A DNA stretch of 64,000 bases, taken from positions 1,054,001-1,118,000 of the forward strand of contig NZ_CANMQD010000001.1 of assembly GCF_947499945.1 (NCBI RefSeq). Direction: 5' to 3'. Below the pieces are notes generated by a model. It had not been told where the DNA came from, searched no databases, and saw only the letters and a program-made list of their open reading frames with translations. This document shows, in pieces, positions 1 through 7,938 of the stretch (its first letter is position 1; every line of letters starts with the position of its first letter). A program made the position numbers and the translations under genes. This stretch comes from an uncultured Sulfitobacter sp. GTDB taxonomy: Bacteria > Pseudomonadota > Alphaproteobacteria > Rhodobacterales > Rhodobacteraceae.

Positions 1-713
1 GTCAGTGCTTTTGCACCTTCGCCGTCGATTGGCACCAACTTGATATCGGCAGAAGAGGCCAGTTCAACAATCGCACCCGTCGGGTAGCCTGTGACGACAA
101 AGAAGGCGTCGATCTTGCCGTTACGCAGCGCCTCAGATGCGGCGTTACCTTTGAGAGCTTCTGGCGTCAGGTCGCTCTCGGACAAGCCGTTCGCTTCCAT
201 AATCAACAGCGCGTCTACGCGTGTACCCGAACCCGGCTCGTCAAGGGAAACCCGCTTGCCTTTGAGGTCAGCTACGGAGTTGATGCCGCTGTCAGCGAGG
301 GCAACAAGGTGGATGTGCTCCTCAAACAACGCAGCAATCGTGCGCAGGTCTGTTGCAGGTGGGCTGCCTTCCATCGTGCCAGTGCCGGTGTAGGCCCAAT
401 AGGCCACATCGGATTGTGCAAAGCCGGAGTTGCGCAGGCCGGAAATGATCGCGTTCACGTTATCGACCGAGCCGCGTGAGGAAACCGCCGAGGCGATCAG
501 GCCTTCAACACCACAAGAGCCGCCCTCGTCGCATTCGCGCGAGCCGGGTGGTTTGGAAATCGCGTTCGCGATCACACCGCCCATTGGATAATAGGTGAAG
601 GCCGTGCCGCCTGTACCGATAGTAAAAAACTTGATGTCCTGAGCCACAGCCGTACCAGCCAAGCCCAAAGCCAAGACCGCGCCTACCGCGGCCGTTTTGA
701 TAGATTTGATCAT
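1..713 (-). CDS. TAXI-family TRAP transporter solute-binding protein (3' end cut by window)
   Basis: Periplasmic receptor of a TRAP-type uptake system. About 237 residues are visible and the C-terminus lies beyond the left edge. The first 25 residues form a Sec signal peptide (basic MIKSIK, hydrophobic core, cleavage near AVAQ-D). The mature protein begins IKFFTIGTGGTAFTYYPMG, the start typical of TAXI receptors, followed by the usual SSRGSVDN and LKGKRVSLDEPGSGTR segments. A GGGAGG ribosome site lies 7 bases before the ATG. The family binds organic anions such as C4 acids or glutamate; the ligand here cannot be told. The fused TRAP membrane subunit expected downstream is outside the window. 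The class V aminotransferase gene lies upstream on the same strand, 163 bp away. Confidence 0.9.
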   Translation of the reverse strand, partial: MIKSIKTAAVGAVLALGLAGTAVAQDIKFFTIGTGGTAFTYYPMGGVIANAISKPPGSRECDEGGSCGVEGLIASAVSSRGSVDNVNAIISGLRNSGFAQSDVAYWAYTGTGTMEGSPPATDLRTIAALFEEHIHLVALADSGINSVADLKGKRVSLDEPGSGTRVDALLIMEANGLSESDLTPEALKGNAASEALRNGKIDAFFVVTGYPTGAIVELASSADIKLVPIDGEGAKAL

Positions 714-876
714 TCGATCCTCCCAGTTGTTTCAGCCTCGCCCACGTCTCCGCGCGCAATGCCACTTGTATGAACGTACTTTGTACCTTCAATTCTCCCG
801 CGATGCCCTCACATTGAGGGGCGCATCGCGCATCTTGTCGTGTCACAGACCTCTCACGTTCCGGCCTTACAGGCTG

Positions 877-2139
877 TTACGGGTGTGGACTGACAATCTC
901 CCTTATCACATCCAACGCCTGAGCTACCTCATCCAGCGTGTTATAGTGGCACATCGAAATGCGAACGCAATCTGGTAAATCCAGAGGTCCGAGAATATTG
1001 CCACTATAGTGGTCTGCGGTGCGTGTATGAGTGCGGATACCATGCGCGTTCAACGCAGCTACAATGTCGGGCGACGCAACCCCCTCGACCGCAAAGGAGA
1101 CAGTCCCCTCACGTGACGGATTATCCGCGCCGGACAGAATGGTCAGCTTCTCAATGTCGCGCAGACCTGCAAGATTGCCTGTCCCGTTTATCAACGCATC
1201 GGTCAGCCCCGCTTCATAGGATTTGATCGCTCTGCCCGCCGCTTCAATCCGCGCGCGGGGCGCTGTCTCGTCAGAAACCTCGCCGCCCAACCAGTCAAAA
1301 TATGCCACTACATCGGACATCGCGGCATAGGCGCCCGTATCACGTGTGCCAAGTTCCCAGTTATGGACTGGCCCCCCGCTCAACGCCTCATGGGGCAGCG
1401 CAGTCAGCCTGTCAGACAGCCACGCCACACCATACCCGTGGCGCGAAAAGACTTTGTAGGGCGAGATGGCATAGCCATCTACATCGTAGGCATCTAAATC
1501 AACATGCCCGTGGGCGGCATGCTGGATACCGTCAACGATAATCAAACATTCAGGGGCCACCGCGCGAATAGCCTGTGAGATTGCAGCGATATCCATGCCA
1601 ATTCCGGTAACGGGCGAGGCATGCAAGATCGTCGCAACTGCCACATCAGGCGTCATCTGTGCCGCATAATCGGCTGCTGTCACACAGCCTTGCGCTGCGT
1701 CGAAGGGCACATCTACATACCCCATTCCCGCGACTTCCGCCCAATGCCGCGCCGCACTTCTGGAGGAAGGGTGTTCAATCGAGCTGCCAATGATCTTTGC
1801 CCCCTTCGGCGCATTCAGACAGGCGTTACGCACCATACGGAAAAGAAGCTCGGTCCCCGTCTCGCCAACAATGAACTGCCCCGAACCTGCATTCATGAAC
1901 AACGCCAGATCAGCCTTCGCCTTTCCAATCGTCAGGCTCAACGCGGCCGCTGCAGGATTGTCCCGCCCTTGGTTGTCAGGAACTGCCGCATACTTGGCTG
2001 ACGTCTCAATCACAGATTTCAACGTCAACGCGCCGCCGCCATTCTCAAAATAGATTCGCGGGCCCTGAAACGGACAGCTGTCCACATGGGCAAAACGGTC
2101 TCTAATGGAGGCGATAAGCGCGGAGTTGTCTTGAATCAT
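877..2139 (-). CDS. class V aminotransferase-fold protein (cysteine desulfurase-like)
   Basis: PLP enzyme of about 420 residues, usual for aminotransferase class V / cysteine desulfurase-like proteins. The N-terminal part has RIYFENGGGALT, the middle has the PLP aspartate in IIVDGIQHAAHGHVDL, and the likely Schiff-base lysine is in AISPYKVFSRHGYG. The C-terminal small domain ends with CVRISMCHYNTLDEV. There is no isc/suf neighbour, so an iron-sulfur role is unlikely; a lyase, desulfurase or aminotransferase acting on a catabolic substrate fits better with the adjacent TRAP receptor and divergent LysR gene. The start was placed at 2139 because an ATG at 2181 has no ribosome site. A longer N-terminus of 14 residues remains possible. 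Substrate unknown. Confidence 0.85.
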   Translation of the reverse strand: MIQDNSALIASIRDRFAHVDSCPFQGPRIYFENGGGALTLKSVIETSAKYAAVPDNQGRDNPAAAALSLTIGKAKADLALFMNAGSGQFIVGETGTELLFRMVRNACLNAPKGAKIIGSSIEHPSSRSAARHWAEVAGMGYVDVPFDAAQGCVTAADYAAQMTPDVAVATILHASPVTGIGMDIAAISQAIRAVAPECLIIVDGIQHAAHGHVDLDAYDVDGYAISPYKVFSRHGYGVAWLSDRLTALPHEALSGGPVHNWELGTRDTGAYAAMSDVVAYFDWLGGEVSDETAPRARIEAAGRAIKSYEAGLTDALINGTGNLAGLRDIEKLTILSGADNPSREGTVSFAVEGVASPDIVAALNAHGIRTHTRTADHYSGNILGPLDLPDCVRISMCHYNTLDEVAQALDVIREIVSPHP

Positions 2140-2191
2140 CTCGTATTCAAATCCTCGAAATATGGGCAAACCTTGCCCCATTTAATTGTTT

Positions 2192-2207
2192 ATTTATAGT
2201 GATAAAT
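2192..2207. promoter_or_regulatory. AT-rich inverted repeat in a divergent LysR promoter
   Basis: ATTTAT-AGTG-ATAAAT, perfect 6-base arms, in the AT-rich stretch between the class V aminotransferase gene (minus) and the LysR gene (plus). LysR proteins usually bind interrupted T-N11-A dyads in exactly this position, so it is a plausible operator for both genes. This is a sequence observation only; binding is inferred. Confidence 0.4.
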
Positions 2208-2239
2208 TATAATCATAAATCATCGAAAAAGTGAATAAT

Positions 2240-3142
2240 ATGAGCATCACCCACAACCAGCTTATCGCGATGTTAGCGGTAATTGACTGCGGCACATTCG
2301 ATCGTGCCGCAGTCAGGTTGAATTTGAGCCAGTCAACCGTCACCAAAAGGATACAGGAACTTGAGGCTTCTATGGGCTTTTTGGTTTTCGATCGCTCAAA
2401 GAGGCAGGCGATCCTGACCCATCAGGGTGAACAGTTTGCCGCCTTGTCCCGCGAAACAGTCGCCAGCTTCGCAAACTTGTCATCATTTAATTCGGGCATG
2501 AAGGCGCGTTCAACTAAGGTGAGTCTCGGCGTAACTGAAATATCCAGTCTTACTTGGTTGCCGAGATTTCTGGAGATTTCATTTGAGAATGATCCAGCCA
2601 TCCAGTTCGACCTCACGATCGATATGAGCAGAAATTTACATAGCAGTCTCGAAGACGGCGACCTCGACCTGATTGTTGTCCCCGAAATGCCGTTTCAATC
2701 CAACGCAAATGTAGAGCGGCTCACTGGCGTTGAACTTACGTTGGTTGGCAGGTCAGGCCTTGTTCCCGAAGGCGAGATTGTTGAGTTGTCGCAACTCCAG
2801 TCCTTCGAGTTCATCACCCAAGGCAAATCATCAGGCTATTCAAAAAGCATCCGCGACTGGTTTGCCAACAACGGGTTGAACCTCCGAAACAGTGTTAGTG
2901 TGGACAGCCTACATGCAATGGTCGGCCTTGCCCTCGCAGGCCGAGGCGTGTGCATTGCCCCCAGAGATTACCTTATCCCGATGATTAGGCGTGGGCGAAT
3001 TGCTGAAATTCTAACGGAACCAAAGCTGCCGACGATGAATTACTGCGTTGTCCATCACCCCTCGCCCCATGCCACGCTCTTTAAACGTATCGCCTACGAT
3101 ATTCAGAATGTGGCTGACTTCCAATCTCCCTATTTCGTTTGA
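2240..3142 (+). CDS. LysR-family transcriptional regulator
   Basis: About 300 residues, standard for the family. Residues 1-60 are the winged HTH (TFDRAAVRLNLSQSTVTKRIQELE), followed by the linker helix and a periplasmic-binding-protein-like effector domain (VSLGVTEISSLTWLP, then DLDLIVVPEMP). It is divergent from the class V aminotransferase gene and is the obvious candidate to control it and perhaps the TRAP gene beyond. The ATG at 2240 was chosen because it gives the normal LysR N-terminus; a GTG at 2231 would add three residues. Neither has a strong ribosome site. It resembles the second LysR protein of the window (47075-47995), which also sits by a PLP enzyme and a transporter. Confidence 0.92.
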   Translation: MSITHNQLIAMLAVIDCGTFDRAAVRLNLSQSTVTKRIQELEASMGFLVFDRSKRQAILTHQGEQFAALSRETVASFANLSSFNSGMKARSTKVSLGVTEISSLTWLPRFLEISFENDPAIQFDLTIDMSRNLHSSLEDGDLDLIVVPEMPFQSNANVERLTGVELTLVGRSGLVPEGEIVELSQLQSFEFITQGKSSGYSKSIRDWFANNGLNLRNSVSVDSLHAMVGLALAGRGVCIAPRDYLIPMIRRGRIAEILTEPKLPTMNYCVVHHPSPHATLFKRIAYDIQNVADFQSPYFV

Positions 3143-3248
3143 ATATGCCCATTCGCCTAGGTGGCTGCCCATTGGTCAAGATGGAGTTTGTCCGCAATAG
3201 GCAGCGCCACTCCAAGAGCCGGCAAATGCATTTTTCCTATATACTATT

Positions 3249-3283
3249 AAAAATGGCGCCCCCTTCTAAAAGGAGACGCCATC
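3249..3283 (-). terminator. Rho-independent terminator after nusG
   Basis: On the minus strand, GATGGCGTCTCC and GGGGGCGCCAT form a GC-rich hairpin around TTTTAGAA, followed by a run of five T. It lies 33 bases after the nusG stop and faces away from nusG, closing the secE-nusG unit. Confidence 0.8.
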
Positions 3284-3315
3284 GAAATTCTTTCGTTCGC
3301 AAAATTCCGATACGA

Positions 3316-3849
3316 TCAGATCTGCTTGTTGACCTGAGTAAAGTCCAGCTCGACCGGAGTTTCGCGACCAAAGATCGACACCATAACCTTGAGCTTCTGG
3401 TTGTCCTCATCGACCTCTTCAACCATGCCGTCGAAATCTTCAAACGGACCATCACCAACTTTGACGCGCTCACCGATTTCAAAGTGAATGAGAGTGCGGG
3501 GTGCTTCTTCACCCTCTTGGACACGGCCAAGGATCGCAGTCACTTCCGCATCGCGCATTGGCATCGGACGCCCCTGTGGACCCAAGAAACCTGTGACGCG
3601 ATTGATCGAGTTGATCAAGTGATAGCCGCGGTCGGACATTTCCATATGTACAAGCACGTAGCCGGGCATAAATCGACGCTCGGTCGTGACTTTCTTGCCG
3701 CGACGGACCTCGATCACTTCTTCGGTGGGGACCAGTACTTCGTCAATCTGGTCGGACATTTCCTGCTCTTCAGCAGTGTTACGGATCTGCTCTGCGATCT
3801 TTTTCTCAAAGTTCGACAGGACGCTGACCGAATACCATCTTTTTGCCAT
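3316..3849 (-). CDS. nusG: transcription termination/antitermination protein NusG
   Basis: Binds RNA polymerase, raises processivity and links it to Rho and the ribosome. 177 residues, normal for alphaproteobacterial NusG. The NGN domain starts [22 protein letters not shown] and contains [12 protein letters not shown]; the C-terminal KOW domain contains [19 protein letters not shown]. It lies downstream of secE, the conserved bacterial order, with an unusually long 220-bp gap. No ribosomal protein genes (rplK etc.) follow: a terminator and a LysR gene come next instead. Confidence 0.98.
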   Translation of the reverse strand: MAKRWYSVSVLSNFEKKIAEQIRNTAEEQEMSDQIDEVLVPTEEVIEVRRGKKVTTERRFMPGYVLVHMEMSDRGYHLINSINRVTGFLGPQGRPMPMRDAEVTAILGRVQEGEEAPRTLIHFEIGERVKVGDGPFEDFDGMVEEVDEDNQKLKVMVSIFGRETPVELDFTQVNKQI

Positions 3850-4069
3850 TTGATCTTTCCGTCCTTGTCCAAAGCGGCTTGCGCTTGCGAATTCCTAAAA
3901 CCTATCAGGGCTTACCCCGTTCCGCCTGCAACATATTCGGGCGCGCAACTCGAATCAATGCGCGCGTGCCACAGGACAGACCTGCGGACTAGCCCACACG
4001 CAGTGGGGATTCAAGTGTTGGAAGAGATATTTGCGACCTTATGGGTCGCCAATTCTGTATGGGGCGGTC

Positions 4070-4267
4070 TTAGCCAAACATGTTCAGCACGTACTGAAGC
4101 CCGCCACGGATAACGATATCAACAAGTGCAAAGAAAACCGCCGTCAGAGCCGCAAGGATAAACACCATCACAGTGGTGAGCATGACCTCACGACGCGTGG
4201 GCCAAACGACCTTTGCCACTTCGGCGCGAACTTGCTGAATGAACTGAAGCGGGTTGGTGGTGGCCAT
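4070..4267 (-). CDS. secE: preprotein translocase subunit SecE
   Basis: Small essential subunit of the SecYEG channel in the inner membrane. 65 residues with one membrane span (VMLTTVMVFILAALTAVFFALVDI) preceded by the signature amphipathic region FIQQVRAEVAKVVWPTRRE. The start at 4267 is preferred over an ATG three codons upstream because an AGGA ribosome site lies about 8 bases before it. Located between an unknown membrane protein gene and nusG. Confidence 0.97.
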   Translation of the reverse strand: MATTNPLQFIQQVRAEVAKVVWPTRREVMLTTVMVFILAALTAVFFALVDIVIRGGLQYVLNMFG

Positions 4268-4345
4268 GGAATACATCCTGAATTATCACGTAAGACGCAT
4301 CTAACGGCTGCGGGTCGGTGTTTCAAGGCTGCAATTTGGGCGCAT

Positions 4346-5116
4346 TCAGGCACCTTTCCCCTGCAACCCAGCCAAGCGACGTTCAAGCGCTTCTTCGTGC
4401 CGCGCATCTGCAGTCGCAAGTTCGGCAAAATCAGGCAGATATAATCCATCGACTGTCCCCTCAGGAAAGCGGTCAAGAACAGCGTCCCAGCGCACGGCGA
4501 AACGGTCCATTCGATCATGCAGGATGGCCGCGCGGGAGGGTCGGCGTTTGGCATACCAACGGCTTGCCTTGATAATACCTTGCCAGAATCCGTCATATCC
4601 AGCGATCAGAAATACACCGACCAATACCAAAACGAAGATGAATAGCAGACCAAAGACAAGCCAAGGGCGCATCAGCACCAACAGGGCAATCAGCGCGAAT
4701 GCTATATGCGCCGGCGTCGGACGGTACGCACGCACATGGTACATTAGCCCCTCGCCCTGTCCTGCCCGTTGCGGTTTCCCAGCATGTGAAGGGAAAGGCA
4801 CATCCCTATTCTTTGGTGCGTCACGTCTCTTTCGACGCAGGGAGAATACACGTTTTACTTTTTTCTGCGCAGCGCCGTGGGAACCACCATCCTCTTGCGC
4901 ATCCTCCAAGGGCACAAATGCATCTGCTTTGCGGCGCTTGGCTGCGACCTTAGGTTCAATATCGTCTTGCTGCCGCTTTACGCGTCCCAAAATGCTGCGC
5001 GGTACCGGCTCTGCTTCTTCCGTCAAAATCGATCGGATCGCGCTGAGAGAAGTTTCATCGAGTTCCGCCTCGGAAACGAGGGTATTTGCGGGTGAAGATT
5101 TGGGGTCCAAAGTCAT
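4346..5116 (-). CDS. unknown single-pass or hairpin membrane protein between tRNA-Trp and secE
   Basis: 256 residues, family not recognised. Residues 1-125 are polar and charged (SAIRSILTEEAEPVPRSILG, then a Lys/Arg-rich stretch with KKVKRVFSLRRKRRD), likely disordered. Around 130-175 is a strong hydrophobic block (IAFALIALLVLMRPWLVFGL and LIFVLVLVGVFLIAGYDGFW), giving one or two membrane spans. The C-terminal 75 residues are helical and charged. The gene lies 79 bp upstream of secE on the same strand and downstream of tRNA-Trp, so co-expression with the secretion/transcription genes is likely. Function unknown. Confidence 0.75.
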   Translation of the reverse strand: MTLDPKSSPANTLVSEAELDETSLSAIRSILTEEAEPVPRSILGRVKRQQDDIEPKVAAKRRKADAFVPLEDAQEDGGSHGAAQKKVKRVFSLRRKRRDAPKNRDVPFPSHAGKPQRAGQGEGLMYHVRAYRPTPAHIAFALIALLVLMRPWLVFGLLFIFVLVLVGVFLIAGYDGFWQGIIKASRWYAKRRPSRAAILHDRMDRFAVRWDAVLDRFPEGTVDGLYLPDFAELATADARHEEALERRLAGLQGKGA

Positions 5117-5299
5117 CTGTCCATACCATTTGCAGTGAATTGTTCACCGTCAAATGCCAATGATTTGTGGCTCTAGGATGGAGTAGGTATGTCAGGAAAG
5201 TGTCAGAGTTTCTGCTAACGCAATAATGCGCATTCAGTCACGGCTATCGGCCGAAATTGGAAACAATTCCGCCACATCACCAAAATGTATTGAAAAAAT

Positions 5300-5375
5300 T
5301 GGCAGGGGCTGAGGGACTCGAACCCACGACCCTCGGTTTTGGAGACCGATGCTCTACCAACTGAGCTAAACCCCT
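5300..5375 (-). tRNA. trnW: tRNA-Trp (anticodon CCA)
   Basis: 76 nucleotides including an encoded CCA end. The acceptor stem pairs AGGGGTT with AGCCCCT, the D arm has GCTCAGTTGGTAGAGC, the anticodon stem TCGGT/ACCGA encloses CTCCAAA with anticodon CCA, and the T arm has GGGTTCGAGTCCC. The position upstream of secE-nusG matches the usual bacterial order tuf - tRNA-Trp - secE - nusG, except that here two CoA-metabolism genes sit between tuf and the tRNA. Confidence 0.97.
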
Positions 5376-5487
5376 ATGCCTTCGATGTGGGTAGTCTGGA
5401 TTACGCGCAGGATCAAGAGGGATCATGCGCGTAACTCTGGAAATTGATGTCAAAGCTGCCAATCGGCCAGCACAGGCTGTTTTCTAA

Positions 5488-6729
5488 TTATGCAGCAGTC
5501 CTCGGGCGGGCAAACGCGGGACTTTGCACAATACCCTTGTCGAACAATTTTCCAATCTCGCCATCGGTCATACCAACCACATCGCCTAAGACTTCCTCGG
5601 TGTGTTGCCCCAACACCGGTGCTACTTGCGGCGGCTTTCGCGGGCCGCTTGAAAAGGTCATCGGTGCGCCCGGCACTGGGAACTTGCCCAAGCCGGGCTG
5701 GTCCAGTATTTCGAACATCGGGTTATCTGTACTAAGGTCGCGGTCCTGTGCCACGGCTTCTTTGATGGTGCGAAAGGTCGACCATGTCAGCTTCATCGCG
5801 TCAAACATCGGGCCAATCTCGGAGACAGCGCGCGCCGCAAACCATGGCTCAAGAATCGCTGTGATCTGGTGGCGCAAGGTCCAGCGGTTGCCTTCGTCCC
5901 GCAAACACAGCCCCGTGCGGACCTCAAGCACTGCGAGCGCATCAGCGCTGTCGGTTGCTTTTACAAGGCCCGACCACTGCCGACCCGTCAAACCAATCAC
6001 CATGACCCGCGCCCCGTCGGCACAGATAAAATCCTGACCATATGCACCATAAAGCGCGTTGCCCGACTTTGCCCGCGCTTCCTCATTCATCACAGCATCA
6101 CCGATCAGGCCAAGGTGGCCCATCGCAGCAGCAGCAACGTCTTTGAGCGACAACTCAACCTCTTGGCCTTTCCCGCGGCGCAGGCGGTAACGCTCCGCCG
6201 CAAGCAAGGCACTGACGCAGAGGTTCCCCGCCAGCAAATCCCATGCTGGCACTGCATTAGCAACAGGTCCGTCATGACCTTCGGGACCAGTGATATCAGG
6301 CACGCCCAAAGCAGGGTTAACAGTGTAGTCAACTTGCGGGCGGCCATGGCGGTCCCCCATCAAGGTCACAGTGATGAGATCCTCGCGGTGCTGACGCAGC
6401 GTATCGTAATCCATCCAGCCGCGCACGCGCAGGTTAGTCAGAAACAGACCTGCATCATCGCCGGGCGCAGTTACAATTCGTGTCACCAGCTCGCGCCCCT
6501 CTTCCGACTTCATATCAACAGCAACTGATCGTTTGCCCTTGTTCAACCCTGCCCAAAACAGGCTTTGCCCAGAAGGGGCTAGCGGCAGACGGCCTGCGTC
6601 CAAGCCTCCTTCGATGCGATCAAAGCGGATCACATCCGCGCCCATCTGGGCCAGTGTCATACCCGCCAACGGAACGGCCACAAAGGCTGATCCCTCAACA
6701 ACACGCATGCCTTGTAGAATATTGCTCAT
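5488..6729 (-). CDS. CaiB/BaiF family CoA transferase, mesaconyl-CoA-transferase-like
   Basis: Class III CoA transferase of 413 residues. The N-terminus (LQGMRVVEGSAFVAVPLAGM, LAQMGADVIRFDRIEGG) and the segment EVELSLKDVAAAAMG, which carries the family's catalytic aspartate, are clear. The gene follows a hydratase gene after a single base, so the two are translated as a pair. CoA-transferase plus FAS1-like hydratase is the make-up of the mesaconyl-CoA C1-C4 CoA transferase / mesaconyl-C4-CoA hydratase pair. By inference this one moves CoA within or onto a C5 dicarboxylate (mesaconate, itaconate or citramalate type). The start at 6729 was chosen because it gives the family N-terminus and has GGGAG upstream. 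Confidence 0.85.
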   Translation of the reverse strand: MSNILQGMRVVEGSAFVAVPLAGMTLAQMGADVIRFDRIEGGLDAGRLPLAPSGQSLFWAGLNKGKRSVAVDMKSEEGRELVTRIVTAPGDDAGLFLTNLRVRGWMDYDTLRQHREDLITVTLMGDRHGRPQVDYTVNPALGVPDITGPEGHDGPVANAVPAWDLLAGNLCVSALLAAERYRLRRGKGQEVELSLKDVAAAAMGHLGLIGDAVMNEEARAKSGNALYGAYGQDFICADGARVMVIGLTGRQWSGLVKATDSADALAVLEVRTGLCLRDEGNRWTLRHQITAILEPWFAARAVSEIGPMFDAMKLTWSTFRTIKEAVAQDRDLSTDNPMFEILDQPGLGKFPVPGAPMTFSSGPRKPPQVAPVLGQHTEEVLGDVVGMTDGEIGKLFDKGIVQSPAFARPRTAA

Positions 6730-6730
6730 C

Positions 6731-7573
6731 TCATATCTCCCAAATGGCGCTGGCCTGCATGCCCTGATGGCTGCCTCCAGCGATTGTGCAGAGAAACCAT
6801 TCCGCGTCTGATATTTTGGTCGCCGACAACTCAACCGCGTCAGAGGCAAAAACAGGATGCACCCCACGAAAGGAGAACATGCTGGGCGCACGACCACGGT
6901 TGCGCGTCGCCAAATCCATCAGCAGGTTCGCCTGAAGCGGGCCATGCACAACCAGATCGGGATAATGCTCCACTTGCTGTGTGTACGGCAGGTCATAGTG
7001 GATGCGGTGCGCGTTGAAGGTAATCGCGGAATAGCGGAACAACAGTGGCGTCGTGATGCTTACGGTTTCGCGCAGATCATCGTGCGGTGCGGGGATCGCC
7101 TTTGGCGCTCGGAAGCTATCGGGAATTTGCAAATATACTATGTCCTGTTGTTCCCGCACAGCGAGACCGTTCTCGCCGCTAATGTCGTGCTCAAGCGTGA
7201 CAAAAACCATCTCACCGGCCGCGCCTGACTTCGCGATAACGTTTGCAATGCGGGTCTCACGGATTAAATGCTCACCAATATGTAGCGGCGCTATAAACTC
7301 TAACGCACCGCCCGCCCACATGCGGCGGTTGAGGTGGATGGGGGGCATAAAGCCGCCAAGCTTTGGATGACCGTCAGCACCAAGATGATCCATGGGCACA
7401 GTTGGCGGAAACCCGAACCAGTGCCACAGCGCAGGCAGTGAATCCCCCTCGCACGGCTCTTGGCTGCCGCAATTTCCCAGAACCGCATGTACGGTTTGTG
7501 CGGCTATGGCTGACACGCCACCCGTCGAAGTCTCGCTTCGGCTTATCCAAGCAGAAAGATTGATTTGATCCAT
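6731..7573 (-). CDS. FAS1-like / mesaconyl-C4-CoA hydratase-type dehydratase
   Basis: 280 residues, double hot-dog hydratase of the FAS1-like dehydratase group. Visible family features are HWFGFPPTVPMDHLGADGHP, GFMPPIHLNRRMWAGG and, in the C-terminal half, the MaoC-like active-site region FNAHRIHYDLPYTQ followed by LVVHGPLQANLL. It would add water to an enoyl-CoA such as mesaconyl-C4-CoA; the exact substrate is inferred from the partner CoA transferase. The start at 7573 has GAGGAG about 8 bases upstream; nine extra codons upstream are possible but lack a ribosome site. First gene of a two-gene operon. Confidence 0.85.
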   Translation of the reverse strand: MDQINLSAWISRSETSTGGVSAIAAQTVHAVLGNCGSQEPCEGDSLPALWHWFGFPPTVPMDHLGADGHPKLGGFMPPIHLNRRMWAGGALEFIAPLHIGEHLIRETRIANVIAKSGAAGEMVFVTLEHDISGENGLAVREQQDIVYLQIPDSFRAPKAIPAPHDDLRETVSITTPLLFRYSAITFNAHRIHYDLPYTQQVEHYPDLVVHGPLQANLLMDLATRNRGRAPSMFSFRGVHPVFASDAVELSATKISDAEWFLCTIAGGSHQGMQASAIWEI

Positions 7574-7869
7574 TTCTCGGCTCCTCGTTGCCGACAACAA
7601 GGGCGCGCATTGGAGATAAAATCAAGTATTATTAATAGGTTAACTGTAGACCGTCGTATACAATGAGATCATGCTGCAAATGCAGCAGATGGGTCTGCTG
7701 TTGAATTTGCAGTAGCTTTTTCAAGAATTGATCAAATTGCCGCGATGCGGCGGATTGTAAGAAAAAGTGGCGTATTTCCGCTTGGCACCGGCGGAATGCA
7801 AGAATCAAATCCCACCCTAAGCGCGTCAAGGCCGCCGACCAGAGGATTTACTGGAAAGCTTTGGAATGA
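7574..7869. other. gene-poor interval between the hydratase gene and tuf, with promoter-like dyads
   Basis: About 300 bases without a convincing gene. A 65-codon open frame on the minus strand (7632-7829) has no ribosome site or recognisable domain and was not called. The interval holds the upstream region of the CoA-transferase operon, including two dyads built on TGCTG...CAG: a perfect one at 7672-7687 and a looser one at about 7696-7714. Confidence 0.6.
7672..7687. promoter_or_regulatory. perfect inverted repeat upstream of the hydratase/CoA-transferase operon
   Basis: TGCTGCA-AA-TGCAGCA, 7-base arms with a 2-base centre, about 100 bp upstream of the hydratase start. It contains GCAAATGC, reminiscent of the TTTGCAAA-type sites bound by short-chain acyl-CoA regulators of alphaproteobacteria, though the match is partial. 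A likely operator; the regulator is unknown. Confidence 0.4.
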
Positions 7870-7870
7870 C

Positions 7871-7899
7871 AAAGGCCCCTCCTTTCGGAGAGGCCTTTG
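7871..7899 (-). terminator. terminator after tuf
   Basis: On the minus strand, AAAGGCCTCTCC and GGAGGGGCCTTT form a strong hairpin around a four-base GAAA loop, 40 bases after the tuf stop. The T tract is short (three T), so strength is uncertain. Confidence 0.65.
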
Positions 7900-7938
7900 C
7901 ATTAACAGGTTCGCGTATTAGCCTTGCGGCCGATAGGC

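Noticed and set aside
4033..4049. GCGACC-TTATG-GGTCGC hairpin between secE and nusG
   Set aside because: No T tract on the minus strand, so not a terminator; an attenuator role cannot be shown.
3139..4113. 324-codon open frame on the plus strand over nusG
   Set aside because: Antisense to nusG, no ribosome site and no domain.
7632..7829. 65-codon minus-strand frame between the hydratase gene and tuf
   Set aside because: No ribosome site or domain, and it covers the dyad-rich promoter region.
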